Origin: an uncultured Oxalicibacterium sp.
GTDB taxonomy: Bacteria; Pseudomonadota; Gammaproteobacteria; Burkholderiales; Burkholderiaceae_D
Direction of reading: 5' to 3'
Length of the DNA: 64,000 nt
Assembly (NCBI RefSeq): GCF_913776015.1
Contig: NZ_CAJYMD010000051.1
Span: forward strand, 1-64,000
A model generated the notes under the pieces. That model did not search any database. It worked only from the letters and a program-made list of their open reading frames with translations, and was not told where the DNA came from. Positions 56,500-64,000 of this stretch are shown piece by piece; position 1 is the stretch's first letter, and each line of letters starts with the position of its first letter. A program made the translations under genes and the position numbers.

Positions 56500-58335
56500 T
56501 CATTTATTGCACGCGTTGGCATCCATGCCCCACGTCTGCAAGGTGAGGCGTGTGCCACCAGCATCCAAATCCTGAAAGCGCGGTGTCACGGCGTGTGCAT
56601 GGCCTTCCCGCAATGCCTTCAACAAATCGCCGCACCCCTGTGGCAGACTCAACCAGCCCATCGATCGCCAACCCTTTTCCTCCCGCGCAAAAAGGATCAG
56701 TTGTTGATTCGGCGAAGCATCGGCAATCAGAATTTCTTCTCTGCCATCGGCATTCATGTCGAGCATCCAAGCTTCGCAACGACGACCGGTCCGACGCAGA
56801 CATTCCGGCAGGATGTAGGAATTCTGTTCGGCCATCCAGTCCTGTGCCATGAAATCTGCAGGTAAGGCGCGACCCTTTGGATAAACGGTGATATTGGCTT
56901 GTCGTGTAGCGGCACTGAGCGCCGGCAACGCGTCGGAGCGATCCCATTTATTGGTCTTGGCCAATGCCGCTTCCGCGCCCTTGCGCAATGTTTCGGCATC
57001 GCTGCCTTCACTGCGCGATTTGAGTTCCTGCAAGGCGGTATTACCGTAACGCGCGCCTTCGAAACGCAGATAGTGAAAATCGAATTCGGCAGCCGAAACC
57101 TTGCCTGCCTCCAGCCGAGCCATCTGGCTGTTGACCGACAAGCGTGCCGGATCTGCAAGCGGTGTGAACAACACTAGGAGGATCAGCACGATCCACAATG
57201 CCGTCAGCACATTGGTTTGCGCAATGCGCGTCAGCCAGCCGCGCTCGCAGGCAGCCCACAGATAGCCAATGGCATATGCCGTAGCGACCAGCAGACAGGC
57301 AACCGCCGTAATACGGTCAGCACTCCAGCCATACTGGCCGACGCGCAGAGTCAGGGCATGGCTTGCAATCACCACCAGCGGCAGCAACAGCACACAGGCG
57401 ATGCGCGCGGCGAGTTGCAGAATACGCGGCGGCAGTTGCGTCACCTCTCCCTGTTGAAAGGTGGCATTGATCAGGACGATCAACACCCCAGCCGCACTCA
57501 GCAATACAGTCGTGGCATGACGCGTTGCCCACAGGGGTTCCAGTCCGATGAATGGCAATGTCAGCAGAAAGCCGCCGACCAGCAACACACTTAGCGGCAA
57601 CAGCCACGACAGCAGGGTCAACAGCAAGCCGCGTATGCCCTGCACGATGCGTGGCCGCACATCCGTCACATGCAAGGCCACCGAGAAGGCAAAGGCCAGC
57701 ACCGGAATAACGAACCATGCCTGATCCAGCAAGGTACGTAGGAACGACAGTTTGACCAGCATGAACAGCGTCGCGCCCAGCCACAAGATCAACCACAGCA
57801 GACCGACAAAGGGGAGCGCGAAAGCAAACTGGATACCCAACTTCCACGCGGCTTCGAAACAGGCGGGATAGGAAGGCAAACGCCTGCCATCACGCGCACC
57901 GGCCAGAATCATCGCCTGCGCAATGAAGAATCCCGCCGCCGTCGCCAGCAACAGCCAGCCATCGGAAAGGAAACGCGAGACATTGCCGCCATCACGCTTC
58001 CAGTTGCCGACGAAATCCATGCGCCATACATCGCCAACCGCCAGCGCAACGCATACCAGCGAAGCGCATAGCAGCCAGCGCAGCAGTGTGCCGCGCGTCA
58101 GATGCCCGAACGCAGAAACGAACAACAGGGGCACGAACAGAGCCAGCAAAAACAGCGTCAGGAACACATAGGCATTGCTTGCTAAACCGGCTTCCTGCTT
58201 GAGGCTGTAGTAAAGCGCATAAAGCAATCCGCCTTGCAGCAGACCGGCGAACAATCGCCAGCGCGCCACGGCGGCGGGTGTGTCTTCGTTTTGAGCCGTG
58301 CTTGTGTCTTGTTGGGTCATGCTCTTCTGCTCCAT
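56500..58335 (-). CDS. DUF4153 multi-pass membrane protein
   Basis: 611 residues. About eleven to twelve hydrophobic helices lie between residues 25 and 390, in the DUF4153 pattern. A C-terminal soluble domain of about 200 residues follows (RLSVNSQMARLEAGKVSAAEFDFHYLRFEGARYG), with a calcium- or FG-GAP-like DMNADGREEILIAD stretch. Inner-membrane protein of unknown function. A second in-frame ATG (MTQQDTS) is 5 codons in and may be the real start. Confidence 0.8.
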   Translation of the reverse strand: MEQKSMTQQDTSTAQNEDTPAAVARWRLFAGLLQGGLLYALYYSLKQEAGLASNAYVFLTLFLLALFVPLLFVSAFGHLTRGTLLRWLLCASLVCVALAVGDVWRMDFVGNWKRDGGNVSRFLSDGWLLLATAAGFFIAQAMILAGARDGRRLPSYPACFEAAWKLGIQFAFALPFVGLLWLILWLGATLFMLVKLSFLRTLLDQAWFVIPVLAFAFSVALHVTDVRPRIVQGIRGLLLTLLSWLLPLSVLLVGGFLLTLPFIGLEPLWATRHATTVLLSAAGVLIVLINATFQQGEVTQLPPRILQLAARIACVLLLPLVVIASHALTLRVGQYGWSADRITAVACLLVATAYAIGYLWAACERGWLTRIAQTNVLTALWIVLILLVLFTPLADPARLSVNSQMARLEAGKVSAAEFDFHYLRFEGARYGNTALQELKSRSEGSDAETLRKGAEAALAKTNKWDRSDALPALSAATRQANITVYPKGRALPADFMAQDWMAEQNSYILPECLRRTGRRCEAWMLDMNADGREEILIADASPNQQLILFAREEKGWRSMGWLSLPQGCGDLLKALREGHAHAVTPRFQDLDAGGTRLTLQTWGMDANACNK

Positions 58336-58404
58336 TCGCCATGACGGTACCTTATAGGCGCGTTTTTCATGGTTGTCATGGCACCGTCACAATCACTGCG
58401 TATG

Positions 58405-58469
58405 CTTGAGGCTAAATGATCGTCTCAAGGAATTCGGCCCATGTCTCTCTCTGCATGGGCTTTTTTTTT
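58405..58469 (+). ncRNA. Candidate small RNA or structured leader with orphan plus-strand terminator
   Basis: Two hairpins in tandem: CTTGAG (58405-58410) / CTCAAG (58424-58429), and a terminator GCCCATG (58437-58443) / CATGGGC (58454-58460) followed by nine T. Both neighbouring genes are on the minus strand, so nothing else on the plus strand requires this terminator. No firm promoter was found. Confidence 0.45.
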
Positions 58470-58547
58470 GCGCCAATGAAAACGGCCGCTGAAATGCGGC
58501 CGCCTGGGGCAAATGCATTGATCTGCATTGCCGATCTATAGTTCAAC

Positions 58548-59033
58548 TCACGTCGTTTCGAACACGCCTTCGGCACGATTCTTCTTGACGTTGTCCCACG
58601 CGAAGATGCGCGCATTCATCGCGATATAAACACCATGCGGCAGCGTTTGCGCAATCCCGCAGGCAAAGCCGAAATTAAACAACGCATCGGAATGCTGCAC
58701 TTCATACGGGATCATGGCGCCCGTGAGCACAATGGTCTTGCGCAGTTGCGCCGCGCCGAGCACTGCAGCGGTTTCCTGCATCGTGTCGGTACCATGCACA
58801 ACCACGATACTTTTCTCATCGGCACGCAGGCAGCAGGCACAAATCCGCTGACGATCGGCATCGTGCATTTCCAGCGAATCGAGGAAAGGCAATTGTTCGA
58901 GCTGTACCGGCATCGTGATGCGGGCACGACGAATGACTTCCGGCAAATGACCATTACCGAATGTCAGTTTGCCAGACAGTTCATCGTAATGCTTGTCGAA
59001 GGTACCACCAGTGGCAATGATGCGCAGGCTCAT
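58548..59033 (-). CDS. Short asparaginase-domain protein
   Basis: 161 residues from ATG 59033. It keeps the two catalytic threonine motifs of L-asparaginases, IIATGGTFDK (T11) and VVHGTDTMQETA (T82, D83), and the TGAM segment, but ends after the N-terminal domain (typical enzymes have about 330). Short stand-alone members form a known group of unknown activity. Start is uncertain: a TTG at 59099 gives a longer frame but no ribosome site is visible at either. Confidence 0.75.
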   Translation of the reverse strand: MSLRIIATGGTFDKHYDELSGKLTFGNGHLPEVIRRARITMPVQLEQLPFLDSLEMHDADRQRICACCLRADEKSIVVVHGTDTMQETAAVLGAAQLRKTIVLTGAMIPYEVQHSDALFNFGFACGIAQTLPHGVYIAMNARIFAWDNVKKNRAEGVFETT

Positions 59034-59239
59034 ATCGATCATGTCAGCAGAAATAGTATCGGTCTCACTCAGACGCATCATAGCCTGCTCAGCGGTCAAA
59101 TGAAAAGATGATCAAAGGCGGTAAAAACCAATCTGGCATGGCGCAGCCTGCATGATGGGGAAAAACAGGCCGATATGATTGCTGCAATGCATGGCTTCAT
59201 GCCTCACCACTGCCATATTCATGGGATGGCGCGTGGAGG

Positions 59240-59452
59240 TTAATGAAGTGAGCCGATCCTCACGTTGCCGTCGGACGAGATATCGATACCCAGCCCATAC
59301 GTCATCAATGCTTGCGTCTCGGGACTCTTGGATTCATCGGCTGGCCGATTTTTGTATGCCTCCGCAAACGCGGCTTCGGCAGCATTTCTATCGAGTCCGT
59401 TATGGACCAGACTGTCAATCCATCTTTGGCGCCAATACTTGTCACTGCTCAT
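59240..59452 (-). CDS. Small hypothetical protein
   Basis: 70 residues from ATG 59452, with GGAAA upstream. Predicted largely helical (YWRQRWIDSLVHNGLDRNAAEAAFAEAYKN) with no membrane segment. No family recognised. An in-frame extension to 59500 adds a hydrophobic run that does not look native. Codon usage resembles the surrounding core genes. Confidence 0.55.
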   Translation of the reverse strand: MSSDKYWRQRWIDSLVHNGLDRNAAEAAFAEAYKNRPADESKSPETQALMTYGLGIDISSDGNVRIGSLH

Positions 59453-59629
59453 GGTGATGTTTCCAATAAGAAAAGATAAAAGAATTCTCGTCCCGCTCAT
59501 TCCTGATGCTCAGGCCGTGGGCACGGGCAATCAAGGATTATAAACGCGCTATATCTTATTGGGAATGACGCTATATCTCCAAGCTGTGTTTTTAAAGCAG
59601 GTGGTTCGCAAAAATGCTGCATAAAAAAA

Positions 59630-59660
59630 GCCGCCAGGGATGATGTTCTGGCGGCTTTTT
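59630..59660 (-). terminator. Terminator after the CheW-domain gene
   Basis: GCCGCCAG (59630-59637) / CTGGCGGC (59648-59655), with A-run (59623-59629) and T-run (59656-59660), bidirectional. It lies 70 bp beyond the CheW gene stop. Confidence 0.85.
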
Positions 59661-59731
59661 CCCCATCCAGCAGCATGACGGCGCAATGGCGATGTTCTCT
59701 CAGCCGCAAAGGCTGACACCACCTGTGACGA

Positions 59732-62290
59732 TCACGCGGCCATCTTCATGGCTGGATCGATCGGAATTTCCTCGTTGTTCAGCACAGCAAACAGATGATC
59801 GATATTGATCGACTGGATGAGCAACTCGCCCCGATTGGCCTGGATGACGTGCGTCACGAGCATGCCAGTCTCCGGTGCCGCCAGTGGTGTCGGCGTGATC
59901 TGCGACGGCTGGAATTCCGGCACACCATGCAACTCGCTCACCAGCAAGCCGATGCTCTTGTCATCGCGCTTGACGATGATGACCTGACTGGCGCTGTTGA
60001 TTTCCGATTTGACACCGCGCATCAGATGACCGAGATCGAACACCCAAACGAAACGCTTACCTTCGCCTTCATGGCGCAACGCCAGGATGCCGATGCGCTC
60101 TGCGCGGCTACCCATCGACATGGGCGCCACTTCCGAGGCAGGCAACGCTTCCGCGACATATTCAGCCGGCAGTGCAAACAAGGCACCATCGACAAAGAAG
60201 GTCGCGAATTCCCGTCCCGCTGGTGCTGCAGGATCATGTTCGATCACTGTATTGGCTGCCTTATCGTGACCGACCTGCTGGCGTGCTTCGCCGAACAGCT
60301 TGTAGACGACGGCAATCACGTCTTCACTGTAACCATCGCTGGTCTTGAATTCGCGGTAGCCATGCGACACTGTGCAACCGAGCGTGGCGTAATGGCCATC
60401 ATGAATCACGATGCGCGAGGCGCTGGCGCCGTTGGGTAATGTCAGCAGTACCGGATCGATCTCCAGCAGGCTACCGATCGGACGGGTAGCGTCGGTGCTC
60501 GAAATGATGCGACCGTTACGATCGATGAAGAGCGCACTGACACCTTCCTTTTCACCGAGCGCGCCTTGCAGCATGGCGGCGAATTCCGGCTCTGCATCGA
60601 ACACGATACCGATGCCACCGACCACGCGCATCTCATTGTCGGGATGGCGAATTGCCGCGTGATAGATGTAGGTCGGGCGCCCGCCATACAGCGGCGTCGT
60701 CTCGAATGCCGAGACCGCGTATTGCTGGTCATTGGCAAGGCCGCGCACGTGCGCCAACGTTTCTTCTCCAATATGCGAACCGACGACATCGAGACCATCA
60801 CCCCTGAAATCAGTGGCGGCGATGATTACACCTTCTTCGTCATAAACGAACAGGCGCGTGTAGACCGTGTAGAGCGAGTTGATATAGCCGAGAATCTCGT
60901 TGATACGCGCCACCGTTTCCGGCGTGCGCATGGGGTCGGCCAAGGCAACCTGCAGTTCCGGCGTTAATGCCCACCAGCGACAATCGTCCGAACGCTCGTA
61001 GAGATTACGGTCCAGCAGATCGACCATCAGGTGCGAGACGAATTCGGCATCGCTGAGGTTGGCAGACAGCACGGTTTCATACAGATCGCGAATCGATTGC
61101 GCAAACAGCTCATTGCTGCGTGCACCGGTTTCGCTGATCTGTTCGAGAATCGTCTTGAGCTTGAGCAGTTCGCCGTTCTGGCCTGCCGTCATGACCTGAC
61201 CGTTCCACACCACGCGGCGAATCGTTTCTGCCGCCTGCATGATCTCGAACAGTGGCGGTGAAAACGATTGCGCATGCGACAGCAAGCCCTCGGCGGTTGC
61301 AGCGTCGAGCGTCTTGAGCGCATTTGACAACTTGCCCGTGAAACCCAGATCGACGGGAATCATGACCTGCCCTTGCCAGCCAATCGGGCCAGGATAACCC
61401 TGATAGCCGGCCGAGCTGAAGGTGCGTACCAGATACTCACGGCCACCATAAACCATCAGTTGCGGACTGGCGTCGCGATTGATCGGCACGCTCGCGCCGG
61501 GGGGAATCCACAAGGGATCGGCACTGGCGATGACGCGGTTTGCACCGTCGAGCAACAGCATGTTGGAGCGCAGCGCCGGATCGCGGTGCGACCGGAAGAT
61601 ACCGGCCATTTCCTGTTCGAAGTTGAAGCACAGGCACAGCACACCGACCACGGCGTTGGTTTCGGGATGATGCATGCGGCGCGAGTAGATCAGTGCTTCC
61701 TTCTTGCCGGGTCGCAGATCGGTGGTGCGGAAGGTTTCGACATAGGTCTCGCACGCCATGGTCTCGGCCAATAGCGGATCGGTGCTGCCTTCAAGCGGCG
61801 TGGCTTCATCGATCTGCACGAGTACGTTTCCTGCTGCATCGAGCAGAATGATTTCGTCGTACACCGTATACTTGTTGCGATACGCACGCAGGCGGGAACG
61901 GATCATGTCGGCATCGTCATGCAAGCCGGCAACGAAAGTACAAAGCTCCTTGTCCGTTGCCAGAAAGCCGACATCGGCAGTACGTTCGAATAGGTTGCGC
62001 ACGACGATATCGATCACGTACTGCGCCTTGGTGCCGATTTCTTCCAGCAGACTGCCGACTTTCTCGCCCACCAGGCTGGTGACCAGTTCCTGTTCGAGTC
62101 GATTGAAGCCGTCGCGCGTAGCGGCCATGGTCGGCAGGATGGCCTTTGCTTCAACCGGACAGTTCATCTTGGCCGAGGCTTCGATCATGCGCCACATGGT
62201 GTTGAGCTCGCGCAGCGATTGCTCGCAGCGGCTGACATCGCGCATATAGGGAAGAAACGTATCGATCTGGAGGGCGTGTTCGTGATTCAT
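59732..62290 (-). CDS. Soluble sensor protein with duplicated Cache-like regions and a C-terminal CheW domain
   Basis: 852 residues from ATG 62290. The C-terminal 150 residues form a CheW domain (EFATFFVDGALFALPAEYVAEAL; VWVFDLGHLMRG; IGLLVSELHGV), the adaptor that links receptors and CheA. The remainder contains two related modules: NLFERTADVGFLATD..., then KYTVYDEIILLDAAGNVLVQID, and NLYERSDDCRWWALT..., then LYTVYTRLFVYDEEGVIIAATD, each followed by a PAS/Cache-like beta part. No transmembrane helix is evident, so the sensor may be cytoplasmic. Start chosen by family-like N-terminus (MNHEHALQID). Confidence 0.75.
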   Translation of the reverse strand: MNHEHALQIDTFLPYMRDVSRCEQSLRELNTMWRMIEASAKMNCPVEAKAILPTMAATRDGFNRLEQELVTSLVGEKVGSLLEEIGTKAQYVIDIVVRNLFERTADVGFLATDKELCTFVAGLHDDADMIRSRLRAYRNKYTVYDEIILLDAAGNVLVQIDEATPLEGSTDPLLAETMACETYVETFRTTDLRPGKKEALIYSRRMHHPETNAVVGVLCLCFNFEQEMAGIFRSHRDPALRSNMLLLDGANRVIASADPLWIPPGASVPINRDASPQLMVYGGREYLVRTFSSAGYQGYPGPIGWQGQVMIPVDLGFTGKLSNALKTLDAATAEGLLSHAQSFSPPLFEIMQAAETIRRVVWNGQVMTAGQNGELLKLKTILEQISETGARSNELFAQSIRDLYETVLSANLSDAEFVSHLMVDLLDRNLYERSDDCRWWALTPELQVALADPMRTPETVARINEILGYINSLYTVYTRLFVYDEEGVIIAATDFRGDGLDVVGSHIGEETLAHVRGLANDQQYAVSAFETTPLYGGRPTYIYHAAIRHPDNEMRVVGGIGIVFDAEPEFAAMLQGALGEKEGVSALFIDRNGRIISSTDATRPIGSLLEIDPVLLTLPNGASASRIVIHDGHYATLGCTVSHGYREFKTSDGYSEDVIAVVYKLFGEARQQVGHDKAANTVIEHDPAAPAGREFATFFVDGALFALPAEYVAEALPASEVAPMSMGSRAERIGILALRHEGEGKRFVWVFDLGHLMRGVKSEINSASQVIIVKRDDKSIGLLVSELHGVPEFQPSQITPTPLAAPETGMLVTHVIQANRGELLIQSINIDHLFAVLNNEEIPIDPAMKMAA

Positions 62291-62560
62291 GGCATGTTCC
62301 GCAAAGTGACAAGGGACGCGGTGTACACCGGCAGCTCTATATCCCAAACTTATGGGACAACGACAATATCACTAGCAAGGAACAGGCCATTTATTTCCAT
62401 GGAGAAAAGTTAATTTTATTGACCAATTTCTCGCTCCAGCCACATCAAATCACCAAAATGGAGCGCATCATTTTTGACGCACCAACAATGCGCATTCACC
62501 GCAGTCACTGCATGGCGTAAATGCCGTTACACTAACGGCCTCATTGTTCCTGCTTTGCCC

Positions 62561-63346
62561 ATGAAACCCATTGCCCCTGGCACCGTCATCTTTCATCGCC
62601 ATCGCGGTTATGGCGTGATTACGGCCGTCAATCTGTTGACGGGCTGGATTTCTGCGCGCTTCGGTAATGAAATGCGTGCGCTTGATCTGAATCTTTCTAC
62701 CGATGAAGTCCAGCATGCGGACGGCGAACCCATCCTGTTTCGTCGCGATCCACCGGACCCGATGCCGCATGCACGGCTAATGGCCATGGTGCGCCAACTG
62801 CATCGCGCCGGTTATCAGCGCCTTTATCTGTATAGCTGGCCCAAGCCTTCGGGGTTGCACTGGCGCTGGCATCTGTTTGCCGGCCCGCGCAACTGGATGG
62901 AACGGCCGTGGCGCGAAGGTTGGTACGGCTCGGGAGCAGACTATATTTTCAATCCGGTGATCGGCTGGGGCGATGCGCCTGGGGAGACGACGGAGGAATT
63001 GGCAAGCACGCTGGCGCAGTTCGATCCTGTCGGCCTAGCACAAGCACTCGGACGCGATGAAGACCATGCACTCTGGTTCGAGACCGTGTGCGATGCCTTG
63101 CTGCCGGACTACACATTCTCGCTGGGCTGGGATAAGCATGACGGCCCGATTCCCGATTCGCTGCCGATCATCCCGATTCGACGCGGTGTGCCGCCGTATG
63201 CCGGTCCGCCGCTGCCGTGGCCGCCGGGCTGGGCCAAGCTGTGGGTCGCCACGCATCTGGCCTCCACCACGGCAACCTTGCTGCCGCGTCGCGAAACCGA
63301 TACTAGAAAAGGTCCGGCTGGCGCCCAGTCCGACGCCGTTCGTTGA
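62561..63346 (+). CDS. Conserved-type hypothetical protein, Trp/Pro-rich
   Basis: 261 residues from ATG 62561. It begins MKPIAPGTVIFHRHRGYGVI, like a nucleic-acid- or membrane-associated small-barrel start, and later has YLYSWPKPSGLHWRWHLFAGPRNWMERPWREGWYGSG, an unusually Trp-rich stretch. No named family recognised. No ribosome site is evident. It overlaps the convergent MOSC gene by 44 bp at the 3' ends. A longer frame from 62474 is less plausible. Confidence 0.6.
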   Translation: MKPIAPGTVIFHRHRGYGVITAVNLLTGWISARFGNEMRALDLNLSTDEVQHADGEPILFRRDPPDPMPHARLMAMVRQLHRAGYQRLYLYSWPKPSGLHWRWHLFAGPRNWMERPWREGWYGSGADYIFNPVIGWGDAPGETTEELASTLAQFDPVGLAQALGRDEDHALWFETVCDALLPDYTFSLGWDKHDGPIPDSLPIIPIRRGVPPYAGPPLPWPPGWAKLWVATHLASTTATLLPRRETDTRKGPAGAQSDAVR

Positions 63347-63899
63347 AAGCCGCCACGGTTTCGGTACGCGGCCCGGCAATCAAGGTCATCGCATCACCTG
63401 CCTGCACTGCGCCTTCCTGCACCACCTTCAGGTAAAAGCCCGTGTATCCGCTTTGCAGCATGCGCTTGGCGGCTTGCGCAAAGCCCATGCGGATCGTGAA
63501 CTTGAAACACGGCTCACGCGGCTCGGTCACTTCCAGCAGCACATCGCCGATCTGCAGTCGATCGCCAATCCACACCGCCTGTTCCAGCAAACCCGTGATG
63601 GTCAGGTTTTCCGCCATCGCGCCATACGGCAAAGCTTCATCCCGCTGAAGATGGGCGTGGCGCTGCGCCTGCCAGAACGCGTAGTGTTCAAATGGATAGG
63701 CGTACACGGCCTTGTCGATGCCGCCATGCACGTTTCGATTGGCCTGTTCATCGCCACTGACGCCCATGCGTGTGATGTGCGCAGTACCTGTGACGGCGCG
63801 CTTGTCGAAAGCGCTGGGCACGCGGCGTACGCCATCGTCTTCGTTGACGAACAGATTACCGACGATACCTGTGTTGACGCTGAGAAGGCGCATCGTCAT
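63303..63899 (-). CDS. MOSC domain protein (YiiM-like)
   Basis: 198 residues. The N-terminal beta motif, NVHGGIDKAVYAYPFEHY, and the Cys131 box EVTEPREPCFKF define the MOSC domain, which in YiiM and the mARC/MoCo sulfurase family binds molybdenum cofactor or transfers sulfur. Its ATG overlaps the stop of the upstream dehydrogenase gene (ATGA), giving translational coupling. Electron-transfer domains are absent. Substrate unknown; YiiM reduces 6-N-hydroxylaminopurine. Confidence 0.88.
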   Translation of the reverse strand: MTMRLLSVNTGIVGNLFVNEDDGVRRVPSAFDKRAVTGTAHITRMGVSGDEQANRNVHGGIDKAVYAYPFEHYAFWQAQRHAHLQRDEALPYGAMAENLTITGLLEQAVWIGDRLQIGDVLLEVTEPREPCFKFTIRMGFAQAAKRMLQSGYTGFYLKVVQEGAVQAGDAMTLIAGPRTETVAAFNERRRTGRQPDLF

Positions 63900-64000
63900 G
63901 GCGTCACCAGCACGTTGCGCGGCGTACCGGCCGCATAGTCAAGAATGTTCTGGAAGGCACTGCGGAAATAGAGTTCATAACTGTCCTTTTCGACATAACC
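63896..64000 (-). CDS. D-2-hydroxyacid dehydrogenase-like protein (C-terminal end, truncated by window edge)
   Basis: 34 codons and the stop are visible. The residues GYVEKDSYELYFRSAFQNIL, then AAGTPRNVLVTP match the end of D-isomer-specific 2-hydroxyacid dehydrogenases (HIGYVTxExYxxFY...NIxxxLxGxPxxVLNP). NAD(P)-dependent oxidoreductase; substrate unknown. Overlaps the MOSC gene start by 4 bp. Confidence 0.7.
   Translation of the reverse strand, partial: GYVEKDSYELYFRSAFQNILDYAAGTPRNVLVTP

Overview
The window is chromosomal DNA of a betaproteobacterium. It most resembles the Oxalobacteraceae (Herminiimonas/Herbaspirillum/Janthinobacterium type), judging by the dnaA-dnaN-gyrB / rpmH-rnpA-yidD-yidC-mnmE layout, a monomeric NADP isocitrate dehydrogenase, LpxO, and a collagen-like lipoprotein of a kind seen in Burkholderiales. 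The family assignment is inference. No rRNA, tRNA or CRISPR array was recognised.

Region 1 (1-15.3 kb) is ordinary accessory chromosome. It opens with the end of a GlxA-type AraC regulator. A six-gene leftward operon follows: a NitT/TauT-type ABC transporter, a creatininase-fold amidohydrolase, a type III glutamine synthetase and a NikR-like repressor. A 17-bp inverted repeat with NikR-operator geometry precedes its first gene. Then come a collagen-like lipoprotein, a lone molybdopterin sulfite-dehydrogenase-like enzyme, a DISM-type histidine kinase with its response regulator, a TonB-dependent receptor with a terminator-like hairpin directly before its start codon, and a small lipoprotein.

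Region 2 (15.3-39.1 kb) is a defence and mobility island of visibly lower GC. A leftward type I restriction operon runs hsdR-hsdS-[PrrC-like ATPase/anticodon nuclease candidate]-hsdM-[PD-(D/E)XK protein]. Next to it lies a Tn7-like transposition module (tnsA-tnsB-tnsC-tniQ) with an upstream XRE regulator and two matching operator-like palindromes. Beyond that is a run of short, mostly uncharacterised cassettes: a HEPN-like protein; a DUF43/BpsA-like enzyme overlapping a small partner protein; PIN-like plus ImmA/IrrE metallopeptidase; an HTH protein divergent from a second member of the same small-partner motif family; a P-loop kinase with a membrane protein; and a trypsin-like protease followed by a beta-helix/potassium-channel-like protein. 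The island ends in a multi-branched inverted-repeat structure overlapping what looks like the C-terminal stump of an MFS transporter.

Region 3 (39.2-50.4 kb) is the replication-origin neighbourhood. After a metallophosphoesterase, gyrB, dnaN and dnaA read leftward while rpmH, rnpA, yidD, yidC and mnmE read rightward. The dnaA-dnaN gap carries five DnaA-box-like 9-mers at 11-12-bp spacing, the best oriC candidate.

Region 4 (50.4-64 kb) is housekeeping: a 31-residue small ORF, cyclopropane fatty acid synthase, monomeric isocitrate dehydrogenase, LpxO, several very small proteins, a Lar-like zinc protein, a DUF4153 membrane protein, a plus-strand orphan terminator that may end a small RNA, a short asparaginase-like protein, a soluble Cache-like/CheW chemotaxis protein, a MOSC-domain protein and the end of a D-2-hydroxyacid dehydrogenase.
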